Assembly: GCF_003438995.1 (NCBI RefSeq)
Contig: NZ_QSUN01000003.1
Location: 289,507 to 353,506, forward strand
Direction: 5' to 3'
From: Bacteroides sp. OM05-12
GTDB taxonomy: Bacteria > Bacteroidota > Bacteroidia > Bacteroidales > Bacteroidaceae
DNA length: 64,000 nucleotides
Part shown: one piece after another, positions 1 to 7,783 of the stretch
Layout: each line of letters begins with the position of its first letter
How positions within the stretch are numbered: position 1 is the first letter of the stretch
Program-made: the position numbers and the translations under genes
The notes under the pieces: model-generated
Database searches by the model: none
What the model was told of the DNA's origin: nothing
Seen by the model: the letters and a program-made list of their open reading frames with translations, nothing else

Positions 1-177
1 GTAGGCAAGTGGATTGGCATAAAACTAACAAGAGAAAGTTTCGCTAAATCAGTAGGGAAAGTAATTCCTTTGGTGGGTGCTCCTATTTCAGCCGGACTCA
101 CTTATTGGACTTTTAAACCTATGGCTACAAAACTGAAAAGACATCTGGACAAACAATTGGAAGACAAAGATAAATAA
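1..177 (+). CDS. C-terminal end of EcsC-family-like protein (partial)
   Basis: Reading frame open from the window edge to the TAA at 175-177; 58 residues visible. The segment GKVIPLVGAPISAGLTYW followed by a short basic tail resembles the C-terminus of EcsC-family proteins, which end in a glycine-rich hydrophobic segment. The start lies outside the window. Only 12 bases separate it from the next gene, so they may be co-transcribed. Family assignment rests on one short motif and is tentative. Confidence 0.5.
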   Translation, partial: VGKWIGIKLTRESFAKSVGKVIPLVGAPISAGLTYWTFKPMATKLKRHLDKQLEDKDK

Positions 178-189
178 TCATATAAAATA

Positions 190-3100
190 ATGCTTATGAA
201 AAAGATATGCTTTTTATTTTTGATGCTGTTGAATATGTTGTCGGTATCAGCGTATGATTTTAGTGCAGAAAATGATGATGGGGTTACAATCTACTATAAT
301 ACAATTGATGATAATAGTGTGGAGGTAACTAGAAATAATAACTCCTATTCCGGTTCTGTAGTTATACCTTCCGTAGTTATTTATAATGGTAAAAATTACA
401 ATGTTACTTCGATTGGTTATTCTGCTTTCTCCGGTTATAGTGATCTAACCTCAGTAACTATACCAGAGAGTGTGACTTCGATTGGAGATTGGGCTTTCTC
501 CGCTTGTAGTAGTTTAACAGAGATAACCATACCGGAAAGTGTTACTTCGATTGGGAGGAGTGCTTTCGAGAATTGTAGTAGTTTAACCTCAATAATCATA
601 CCGGAGAGTGTAACTGCGATTGGTGAACAGGCTTTCTATAATACAGCGTGGTTTAACAATCAATCTAAAGGCATTGTCTATATTAATTCTGTATTGTATA
701 AATATAAAGGAAATATGCCGGGAAACACCCATATCGTAATAAAAGATGGAATTAAATCTATTAGCAATTCTGCTTTCTATGGTTGTAGTAGCTTAACCTC
801 AGTAATTATACCGGAGAGTGTTACAGAAATTGGTCGTTATGCTTTCTCCGGTTGTAGTGATCTAACCTCAATAACTATACCGGAAAGTGTGACTGTGATC
901 GGAGATTATGCTTTCTCCAGTTGTAGTAGCTTAACTGAAATGATATATAATGCAGAAAATTGTAAGACATTAGATACTTATTGGTTAGAAAATGTAGCAC
1001 TTCAGAAATTAACAATAGGAACAACTGTGAAATCAATTCCTAATAATGCTTTCCGAAATTGTAGTAGCTTAACTTCAATAACCATACCAGAGAGCATTAC
1101 AGAGATTGGAAGGAGTGCTTTCGAGAATTGTAGTAGTTTAACTGAGATAACCATACCAGAGAGTGTAACTGCGATTGGTGAACAGGCTTTCTATAATACA
1201 GCGTGGTTTAACAATCAATCTGAAGGCATTGTCTATATTAATTCTGCATTATATACATATAAAGGAAATATGCAGGAAAATACACATATTGTTATAAAGG
1301 ATGGGACTAAATTTATTTGTAATGGTGCTTTCCGAAATTGTAGTAGCTTAACCTCAGTAATTATACCAGGAAGTATTACTTCGATTGGGGATTATGCTTT
1401 CTCCGGTTGTAGTAGCTTAACTGAAATGATATATAATGCTGAAAAATGTGAAACATTAGGTACTTATTGGTTAGAAAATGTAGCACTTCAGAAATTAACA
1501 ATAGGAACAACTGTGAAATCAATTCCTAATAATGCTTTCCGAAATTGTAGTAGCTTAACTTCAATAACCATACCAGAGAGCATTACAGAGATTGGAAGGA
1601 GTGCTTTCGAGAATTGTAGTAGTTTAACTGAGATAACCATACCAGAGAGTGTTACAGAGATTGGGAGGAGTGCTTTCCGAAATTGTAGTAGCTTAACTTC
1701 AATAACCATACCGGAGAGTGTTACTTCGATTGGTCTTTTTGCTTTTCGGGGTTGTAGTAGCTTAACTGAAATGATATATAATGCAGAAAAATGTGAAACA
1801 TTAGATTATAATTGGTTAGAAAATGTAGCACTTCAGAAATTAACAATAGGAACAACTGTGAAATCAATTCCTAATTCTGCTTTCTCTAGTTGTAGTAGCT
1901 TAACTTCAATAACCATAGCAAGAAGTGTGACTGCGATTGGGGATTATGCTTTCTCCGGTTGTAGTAGTTTAAAATCAATAACCATACCGGAGAGTGTTAC
2001 AGAAATTGGTCGTTCTGCTTTCCAGTATTGTAGTAGTTTAAAATCAATAACCATACCAGGGAGTGTGACTTCGATTGGGGATTATGCTTTCGAGATTTGT
2101 AGTAGCTTAACTGAAATGATATACAACGCAGAAAATTGTAAGACATTAGGTACTAATTGGTTAAGAGATGTTCCACTTCAAAAATTAATAATAGGAACAA
2201 GCGTGAAATCAATTCCTAATAATGCTTTCGAGAATTGTAGTAGCTTAACTTCAATAACCATACCAGAGAGCATTACAGAGATTGGGAATTATGCTTTCTC
2301 CGGTTGTAGTAGCTTAACTGAAATGATATACAACGCAGAAAATTGTAAGACATTAAGTTATAATTGGTTAAGTAATATTCCACTTCAAAAATTAATAATA
2401 GGAACAACTGTAAAATCAATTCCTAATTCTGCTTTCCAAGATTGTAGTAGTTTAACAGAGATAACCATACCGGAGAATGTTACTTTGATTGGGGATTATG
2501 CTTTCTTGAGGTGTAGTAGTTTGAAAGAATTTATAGTTGACGATTCAAATCGTTATTATACTTCTAAAGATGGTGTACTATTTTCTAAAGATATAACTAC
2601 TCTTATAACATATCCCAATGCAAAGGCTTCTGTTTATGAGATTCCCAATAGTACCACCTCTATAGGCTCTTCCGCTTTCTGTGCTTGTAGTGATCTAACC
2701 TCAATAACTATACCGGAAAGTGTTACTTCGATTGGGAATTATGCTTTCGAGAAGTGTAGTAGCTTAACTGAAATGATATACAACGCAGAAAATTGTAAGA
2801 CATTAGGTACTAATTGGTTAAGAGATGTTCCACTTCAAAAATTAACAATAGGAACAAGCGTGAAATCAATTCCTAATAATGCTTTCCGAAATTGTAGTAA
2901 CTTAACATCAATAAATATACCAGAGAGTGTAACTTCGATTGGGGCTCAGGCTTTCGAGAATTGTAGTAACTTAACATCAATAAATATACCGGAGAGTGTG
3001 ACTTTGATTGGTTATTTTGCTTTCCGAGATTGTAGCAGTTTAACCTCAATAACTATACCAGAAAGCGTTACAGAGATTGGGAATTATGCTTTCTTGTATT

Positions 3101-5703
3101 GTAGTAGTTTGAAAGAATTTATAGTTGATGATTCAAATCGTTATTATACTTCTAAAGATGGTGTACTATTTTCTAAAGATATAACTACACTTATAACATA
3201 TCCCAATGCAAAGGCTTCTGTTTATGAAATTCCGGAGAGTGTGACCTCAATTGTTGATTGGGCTTTCTCCGGTTGTAGTGATCTAACCTCAATAACTATA
3301 CCGGAAAGTGTTACTTCGATTGGGAATTATGCTTTCTTGTATTGTAGCTATTTAAATGATATTTATTGTCGAATCCAAAATCCTTTAAAAATAGACGAAT
3401 CGGTTTTCAGCAATGTAAATACAACGAGTTGTCACCTTTATGTGCCTTCCGGGTCCTACGAAAGCTACAAGCTGGCTAATGTCTGGAATGGATTCAATAT
3501 TCAAAAAGAGTATAAAGTTTCAACGACATTTGATGATTCTAAAGGTATAGTCCTTATTAATAATGAGAACATTAACTCACTATATTTTACTGAGTCCGGT
3601 AAATCTGTAACGTTCACAATAACTCCTAAATCCGAATATCAGATAGATAGAATACTCTTAAATAATGAAGATGTGACTGATTTATTAGCAGATGGTATAT
3701 TAACGGTTAATAATATTCAGGATGATAAATCTTTAGAGGTTATTTTCATGGATAAACTATTTGAAATAACAAGTTTATTTAATAACCAACAAGGTTGTGT
3801 TCTCATAAATAATGAAGATGTAGTTTCTACTTATATACCTATCGGAAAGACCGTTACATTCACAATAATTCCTAAATTGGGTTATCAGGTCGATAAAGTC
3901 CTTTTAAATAACGAGAATGTAACTGATCTATTGGTAGATGGAACACTAACAGTTAAAAGTACTTTGGATGATATCTCATTAGAGGTAATTTTCACAGAAA
4001 AACTATTTGAAGTAACAAGTTCATTTGATTTGACACAAGGTAGTGTTCTTATTAATGACGAAAATGTTACGTCTACTAACATCCAAGAAGGAAAAACTAT
4101 TTTATTCACGATAACTGCTAAATTGGGTTATCAGATAGATAAAGTGATTTTAAATAATGAAGATGTAACTGATCTATTGGTAGATGGTATATTAACGGTT
4201 AATAATATTCAAGAAGATAAATCACTAGAAGTAATTTTCATAGAAAAACTATTTGAAGTAACAAGTTCATTTAATTCTACACAAGGTTATGTTCTCATAA
4301 ATAATGAAAATATTACTTCTACTAATATTCAAGAAGGAAAATCTCTGATCATAAAAGTGTCAGCATCCTTGGGTTATCAACTTGATAAACTCCTTATTAA
4401 TAATAATGAGGTAGAATTAACGGATGGAACTTTCATTATCGATAAAGTTCTAGAAAATATTATTATCAAAGCTACTTTCAAGGAAAAACTATTTGTCGTT
4501 ACCACTATTATAGATGAAAAACAAGGCAGTATTCTTATAAATAATGAAAATGTTACGTCTGCTAACATTCAAGAAGGAAAGTCCGTTACATTCACGGTAA
4601 CTGCTAAATTGGGATACCGACTTGATAAAGTACTTTTGAATGAGAAAGATGTCACCGAATCATTAGTTAATGGAGAATTGGTTGTTGAAAATGTGACAAA
4701 AGACCAGTTTCTTGAAGTGATCTTCATAAAAAAAACGTTCATAGTTACGACAACATTCAATTCTACACAAGGCTCTGTACTTATTAACGGAGAAAATATT
4801 ACCTCCACTAATATCCAAGAAGGAAAATCTGTCACATTCACTATTCTTCCGGGTATAGGATACAGAATAGAAAAAATACTTCTGAATGATAAAGATGTTA
4901 CTTCGTTACTGTCAAATAACGCATTGACTGTAGAAAGTATTGAAGGCAACCAATTCCTAAAAGTGATATTCAACCTGTCAATGTTTAATGTAACGACATC
5001 ATTTAATAAAGAAGGAGGTTCTGTTCTTATAAATGGGAAAGATGTAACTTCCACTGCAATACAAGACGGTGGGATTGTAGAATTTACCATTACTCCGAAA
5101 GAGAATTACCTCATTGATAAGATTCTTTTCAATGGTGATGATATAACGGATGAATTGGTCAACGGTACGCTTATTGTTAAGACCATAACAGAAAATTCCA
5201 CTCTGGAAGTTGTATTCCGGAAAAGAACGGATATATATGAGATAAATCTGTCTTATGATAAGACACAAGGTTCCGTACTTATAAACGGTTTGGAAATTTC
5301 TTCTACTGATATTCAGGAAGGCAAAAGTGTTGAGTTCTCAATAATCCCCAATGAGGGTTACATAATAGATATTGTCAAACTGAATGATAGGGATATTACC
5401 AAAGAAATCATAAACGGCAAATATACCATTGAAGCAATCCAAAACGATGTAAATATGGAAGTGACTTTCAAGGAAACGGTTAATTCTATCGGAGGCATTG
5501 ATTATAATGATATAAAGGTCTATACTGAATATCATTCCATCTGTATTGACAGTAACGGGCAAAAGATCACTGCATATATCTTCAATTCAAACGGGTTATC
5601 AGTTTATTCCGGTGAGATTGTAGGAGAAGAAAAGGTTTCTGTTTTGGAAGGTGTCTATATGGTGAAGGTTGGTAATAAGACAACTAAAGTGATGGTGAGA
5701 TAA
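190..5703 (+). CDS. BspA-like leucine-rich-repeat surface protein with eight C-terminal beta repeats
   Basis: 1,837 residues. A hydrophobic signal peptide occupies roughly residues 3-21; the ATG at 196 (MKKICFLF) is an equally good start. About 30 TpLRR/LRR_5 units of ~23 residues (pattern AF-x-x-CSSLTSITIPESVTSIG) fill residues ~75-1090. From residue ~1108 to ~1763 come eight ~82-residue units (core G-x-VLIN-x-E, later LLN-x-x-DVT) resembling Listeria-Bacteroides/InlB-type B repeats. The last ~75 residues have the look of a Bacteroidetes C-terminal sorting or anchoring domain (ending GVYMVKVGNKTTKVMVR). BspA-type proteins are exported and bind host or bacterial surfaces; the ligand here cannot be read from sequence. 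The LRR DNA is highly repetitive, with several blocks nearly identical, so copy number is likely variable and assembly here is fragile. Confidence 0.9.
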   Translation: MLMKKICFLFLMLLNMLSVSAYDFSAENDDGVTIYYNTIDDNSVEVTRNNNSYSGSVVIPSVVIYNGKNYNVTSIGYSAFSGYSDLTSVTIPESVTSIGDWAFSACSSLTEITIPESVTSIGRSAFENCSSLTSIIIPESVTAIGEQAFYNTAWFNNQSKGIVYINSVLYKYKGNMPGNTHIVIKDGIKSISNSAFYGCSSLTSVIIPESVTEIGRYAFSGCSDLTSITIPESVTVIGDYAFSSCSSLTEMIYNAENCKTLDTYWLENVALQKLTIGTTVKSIPNNAFRNCSSLTSITIPESITEIGRSAFENCSSLTEITIPESVTAIGEQAFYNTAWFNNQSEGIVYINSALYTYKGNMQENTHIVIKDGTKFICNGAFRNCSSLTSVIIPGSITSIGDYAFSGCSSLTEMIYNAEKCETLGTYWLENVALQKLTIGTTVKSIPNNAFRNCSSLTSITIPESITEIGRSAFENCSSLTEITIPESVTEIGRSAFRNCSSLTSITIPESVTSIGLFAFRGCSSLTEMIYNAEKCETLDYNWLENVALQKLTIGTTVKSIPNSAFSSCSSLTSITIARSVTAIGDYAFSGCSSLKSITIPESVTEIGRSAFQYCSSLKSITIPGSVTSIGDYAFEICSSLTEMIYNAENCKTLGTNWLRDVPLQKLIIGTSVKSIPNNAFENCSSLTSITIPESITEIGNYAFSGCSSLTEMIYNAENCKTLSYNWLSNIPLQKLIIGTTVKSIPNSAFQDCSSLTEITIPENVTLIGDYAFLRCSSLKEFIVDDSNRYYTSKDGVLFSKDITTLITYPNAKASVYEIPNSTTSIGSSAFCACSDLTSITIPESVTSIGNYAFEKCSSLTEMIYNAENCKTLGTNWLRDVPLQKLTIGTSVKSIPNNAFRNCSNLTSINIPESVTSIGAQAFENCSNLTSINIPESVTLIGYFAFRDCSSLTSITIPESVTEIGNYAFLYCSSLKEFIVDDSNRYYTSKDGVLFSKDITTLITYPNAKASVYEIPESVTSIVDWAFSGCSDLTSITIPESVTSIGNYAFLYCSYLNDIYCRIQNPLKIDESVFSNVNTTSCHLYVPSGSYESYKLANVWNGFNIQKEYKVSTTFDDSKGIVLINNENINSLYFTESGKSVTFTITPKSEYQIDRILLNNEDVTDLLADGILTVNNIQDDKSLEVIFMDKLFEITSLFNNQQGCVLINNEDVVSTYIPIGKTVTFTIIPKLGYQVDKVLLNNENVTDLLVDGTLTVKSTLDDISLEVIFTEKLFEVTSSFDLTQGSVLINDENVTSTNIQEGKTILFTITAKLGYQIDKVILNNEDVTDLLVDGILTVNNIQEDKSLEVIFIEKLFEVTSSFNSTQGYVLINNENITSTNIQEGKSLIIKVSASLGYQLDKLLINNNEVELTDGTFIIDKVLENIIIKATFKEKLFVVTTIIDEKQGSILINNENVTSANIQEGKSVTFTVTAKLGYRLDKVLLNEKDVTESLVNGELVVENVTKDQFLEVIFIKKTFIVTTTFNSTQGSVLINGENITSTNIQEGKSVTFTILPGIGYRIEKILLNDKDVTSLLSNNALTVESIEGNQFLKVIFNLSMFNVTTSFNKEGGSVLINGKDVTSTAIQDGGIVEFTITPKENYLIDKILFNGDDITDELVNGTLIVKTITENSTLEVVFRKRTDIYEINLSYDKTQGSVLINGLEISSTDIQEGKSVEFSIIPNEGYIIDIVKLNDRDITKEIINGKYTIEAIQNDVNMEVTFKETVNSIGGIDYNDIKVYTEYHSICIDSNGQKITAYIFNSNGLSVYSGEIVGEEKVSVLEGVYMVKVGNKTTKVMVR

Positions 5704-5729
5704 GTAACATTTAGTTTTATATTAAGAAG

Positions 5730-5762
5730 CGAGGTATCATTAAATTGGTATCTCGTTTTTTT
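5730..5762 (+). terminator. Rho-independent terminator after the LRR gene
   Basis: Stem arms CGAGGTATC and GGTATCTCG (two G-T wobbles) around an 8-base loop, followed by seven T. It begins 27 bases past the stop codon. Confidence 0.8.
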
Positions 5763-5843
5763 ATTCCCTTTTAAAAAATGCCAAAACTCTCCTCAAAACC
5801 CTTCAAGTTCCTAATAATGAAATCAAATTAAATTTTAATAACT

Positions 5844-6191
5844 ATGGATTCAACAACTATTTTATGGTATTCACTGAACAAAGATTGCGGTGAGATACCT
5901 AAAGCTCCGGTAGAATCAGGGAATAAAGAACCTGTACCCAAAGAGCTATTGATTGAGGAGTTTTCCGATGATATAAGAGCATTATCACAGAAATTTCCTT
6001 TACTGAACTCTGTATTGACGGCAGACAGGAATGAAGAAGGTATGACACTGGAAATAAGCCTGAAAGAAATCTTCGCCTTATGCCCCAGAAACAGACAGAG
6101 AATTGACAGGTATTCCAAGCTCCAAGAATACCTCAGAAACAAATTTGGAGTTAAACTGATTATTAAATTACAAAAAAATAGATTACTATGA
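5844..6191 (+). CDS. 115-residue conserved hypothetical, paralogue of the 19,548-19,895 protein
   Basis: First gene of a three-gene operon; its stop overlaps the next start (ATGA at 6188). Function unknown. Its C-terminal half (ISLKEIF-x(3)-CPR, then IDRYSKLQEYLRNKFGVKL) aligns with ISLKELGKICER and IESYRGLKNFLLRTFGVTL in the minus-strand protein at 19,548-19,895, so the same small family appears in two operons of this island. The sequence is mixed alpha/beta with no signal peptide or membrane segment, so cytoplasmic. I do not recognise a named domain. Confidence 0.75.
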   Translation: MDSTTILWYSLNKDCGEIPKAPVESGNKEPVPKELLIEEFSDDIRALSQKFPLLNSVLTADRNEEGMTLEISLKEIFALCPRNRQRIDRYSKLQEYLRNKFGVKLIIKLQKNRLL

Positions 6192-6745
6192 AACTAAAAA
6201 GATTTTCTAGAGACAGAAAAGAAGAATTAAGAGAAACCGATAATGAAAGTTTTATTGATGAAAATGGAGTCTTGCATGCCAGAAGAGCCAAAATAAGTAT
6301 GCAAGATTTCGCTATGATTGCCCATTTTGAGATGGACGTAATGAAGCGTTATTACACAGGGGATATAAAAGATGTGGATTATTCCATTGTCGAGGTTTTA
6401 ATGGATGGATTATCGAATATTCCGGTTAGACATAGGGTAAGCAGCTTCGATAATGCACTTTTTATTGAAATAAAATATTCCCCCGACCAATTTTATGTGG
6501 ATGATTATATACCGATAGAATTGGCGGCACATATTTTAAGCCTTACAACGGATGAAATCATAAGCTGGGCTACAGATGACAACAGATTATTCAGGGATGA
6601 CAACGATTGCCTGTTTGTTGAGGTTAAATGGCTGATGGATATATATCAGGCTATGTTATGTGCCAGTGGAAATCAGGTAAAAGTAAGCTTCAGGACAGAT
6701 AAGTCGGGAGAAATAGCAATCATAATCGAAAGGGAATTGAAATAA
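6188..6745 (+). CDS. Hypothetical protein, middle gene of three-gene operon
   Basis: 185 residues, translationally coupled to the upstream gene through ATGA and followed after one base by the next start. The N-terminus is basic (MKLKRFSRDRKEE), the rest acidic with several DD/DDN clusters. No signal peptide, transmembrane helix or recognised catalytic motif. The tight spacing means the three products are made together and probably act together. Confidence 0.7.
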   Translation: MKLKRFSRDRKEELRETDNESFIDENGVLHARRAKISMQDFAMIAHFEMDVMKRYYTGDIKDVDYSIVEVLMDGLSNIPVRHRVSSFDNALFIEIKYSPDQFYVDDYIPIELAAHILSLTTDEIISWATDDNRLFRDDNDCLFVEVKWLMDIYQAMLCASGNQVKVSFRTDKSGEIAIIIERELK

Positions 6746-6746
6746 T

Positions 6747-7184
6747 ATGGAAAAGAAACTATTTGTAATGTCGAAGATATATGACTTATCGACAAAGACA
6801 GTCAGTGAAATTAAGGATGCGGTTCAGAAAGACTTGGATATATATTCCGGTGGCGGTATCCGGTTTGAATTAAAAGAAGTATCAGGGAGAACACTTGAAA
6901 TAACATTCGAGAGGAAGTACAAGGACGGAGAAATTGATTGGCTGAATTATGACCCGAAAATGATTTATAATGTGGATACCAATATCATAACAGGACACGG
7001 ATATAACGGTTTTAGAATTCCCGTCTATTGGGGAGGTGTGCCTTATGGTTATCCATATTTTATGCCAAAAAAGGAATTCATAAGGTGTTATAAGGAATCG
7101 GCTGTTCTACTTGGGATTGATAAACCGAAAAATGTGAAGGTTACGGTTTCAGAGGATAGGATTGTTATGGAGATGAAATTTTAG
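6747..7184 (+). CDS. Hypothetical protein, last gene of three-gene operon
   Basis: 145 residues, starting one base after the preceding stop. It has an N-terminal charged helix, a central beta-rich part, and an aromatic/glycine stretch near residues 90-115 (GHGYNGFRIPVYWGGVPYG) that looks like an exposed loop or ligand-binding surface. No known family recognised. A terminator follows closely. Confidence 0.7.
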   Translation: MEKKLFVMSKIYDLSTKTVSEIKDAVQKDLDIYSGGGIRFELKEVSGRTLEITFERKYKDGEIDWLNYDPKMIYNVDTNIITGHGYNGFRIPVYWGGVPYGYPYFMPKKEFIRCYKESAVLLGIDKPKNVKVTVSEDRIVMEMKF

Positions 7185-7200
7185 GGAAATGAAAGAGAAA

Positions 7201-7232
7201 GAAGGTAGCTGTAAAAGGCTATCTTTCTTTTA
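7201..7232 (+). terminator. Terminator of the 5.8-7.2 kb operon
   Basis: Stem GAAGGTAGC / GCTATCTTTC with a short loop and a T-rich tail. The stem core (GAAGGTAGCT ... GCTATCTT) is shared with the terminator of the 15.7-19.9 kb operon, which carries the paralogous 115-residue gene. Confidence 0.7.
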
Positions 7233-7662
7233 TTTTTTGAGGTAATTAAGCCTCTGATTTACCGAGTATTGAAATGACTATCTAAATGTACAGATACTAC
7301 TTAATTTACAAAAACAAAGTACTATTTATATTCCTACCGACAAAAGAACTATTATCTTCCCTCTGTTGATTATCATCGTTTTATAGTTTCTTCCATTTGG
7401 AAATCCACAGGATTTAGTACACAACTATGTTTTATCGTTTTGCTTGCTATAAGAACAATTCTTTATTAAAATATCTCGTTATTTATATATCGCCTAGGAT
7501 TCTCCTAATAGAGTTACCATGCTGATATTAAAAACTTTATATTTTAGCTTCAAGCATATCCCATGATTTATCCCACTAAATTTCTACGTGCTTTTGCGGT
7601 AGTTTGCTCATGGAGAATACTGAGACCTTTTCTCCAAATATGCTACTATGTAATACATAAAA
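7233..7662. other. Gene-free AT-rich stretch
   Basis: 430 bases between two terminators. No start-plus-RBS reading frame of convincing quality. A short minus-strand run around 7,560-7,625 could be a decayed protein tail, but nothing recognisable. No tRNA fragment or repeat seen. Confidence 0.5.
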
Positions 7663-7688
7663 AACGCAGTCTTTTATTAGACTGCGTT
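7663..7688 (-). terminator. Terminator closing the RT/ncRNA transcript
   Basis: Perfect 10-bp stem AACGCAGTCT / AGACTGCGTT with a 6-base loop; in minus-strand sense it runs into TTTTTT. It lies 95 bases beyond the RT stop codon, so the transcript includes the hairpins in between. Confidence 0.85.
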
Positions 7689-7783
7689 AAAATAATCTCG
7701 CTCAAGATTGTTTTAAAGGTTCTGCAAGCAGAATAAGAATAAACTTGTGTGTGAAGTCATTTCGAGCGGGTTTATTCTATATT
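7663..7783 (-). ncRNA. Candidate structured ncRNA of the DRT3-like system
   Basis: Minus strand, beginning right after the stop of the second RT gene. In order it shows: hairpin 1 with a perfect 9-bp stem (arms 7770-7778 and 7736-7744) and a 25-nt loop that starts CCGCUCG and ends ACACACAA (the ACACACA is at 7746-7752); hairpin 2, UUCUGC-UU-GCAGAA (7720-7733); hairpin 3, AAUCU-UGAGCG-AGAUU (7694-7709); and a 10-bp terminator hairpin with a U-tail (7663-7688). The loop of hairpin 3 (GAGCG) is complementary to CGCUC in the loop of hairpin 1 (7764-7768), allowing a kissing-loop or pseudoknot. No reading frame fits. DRT3 systems are known to use a small ncRNA, so by position and structure this is the candidate. 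The 5' end is not defined and may lie inside the RT gene. Confidence 0.65.

Noticed and set aside
190..3400. Regularly spaced repeats resembling a CRISPR array
   Set aside because: They are in-frame leucine-rich-repeat codons with ~69-bp period, variable, and without unique spacers or cas genes.
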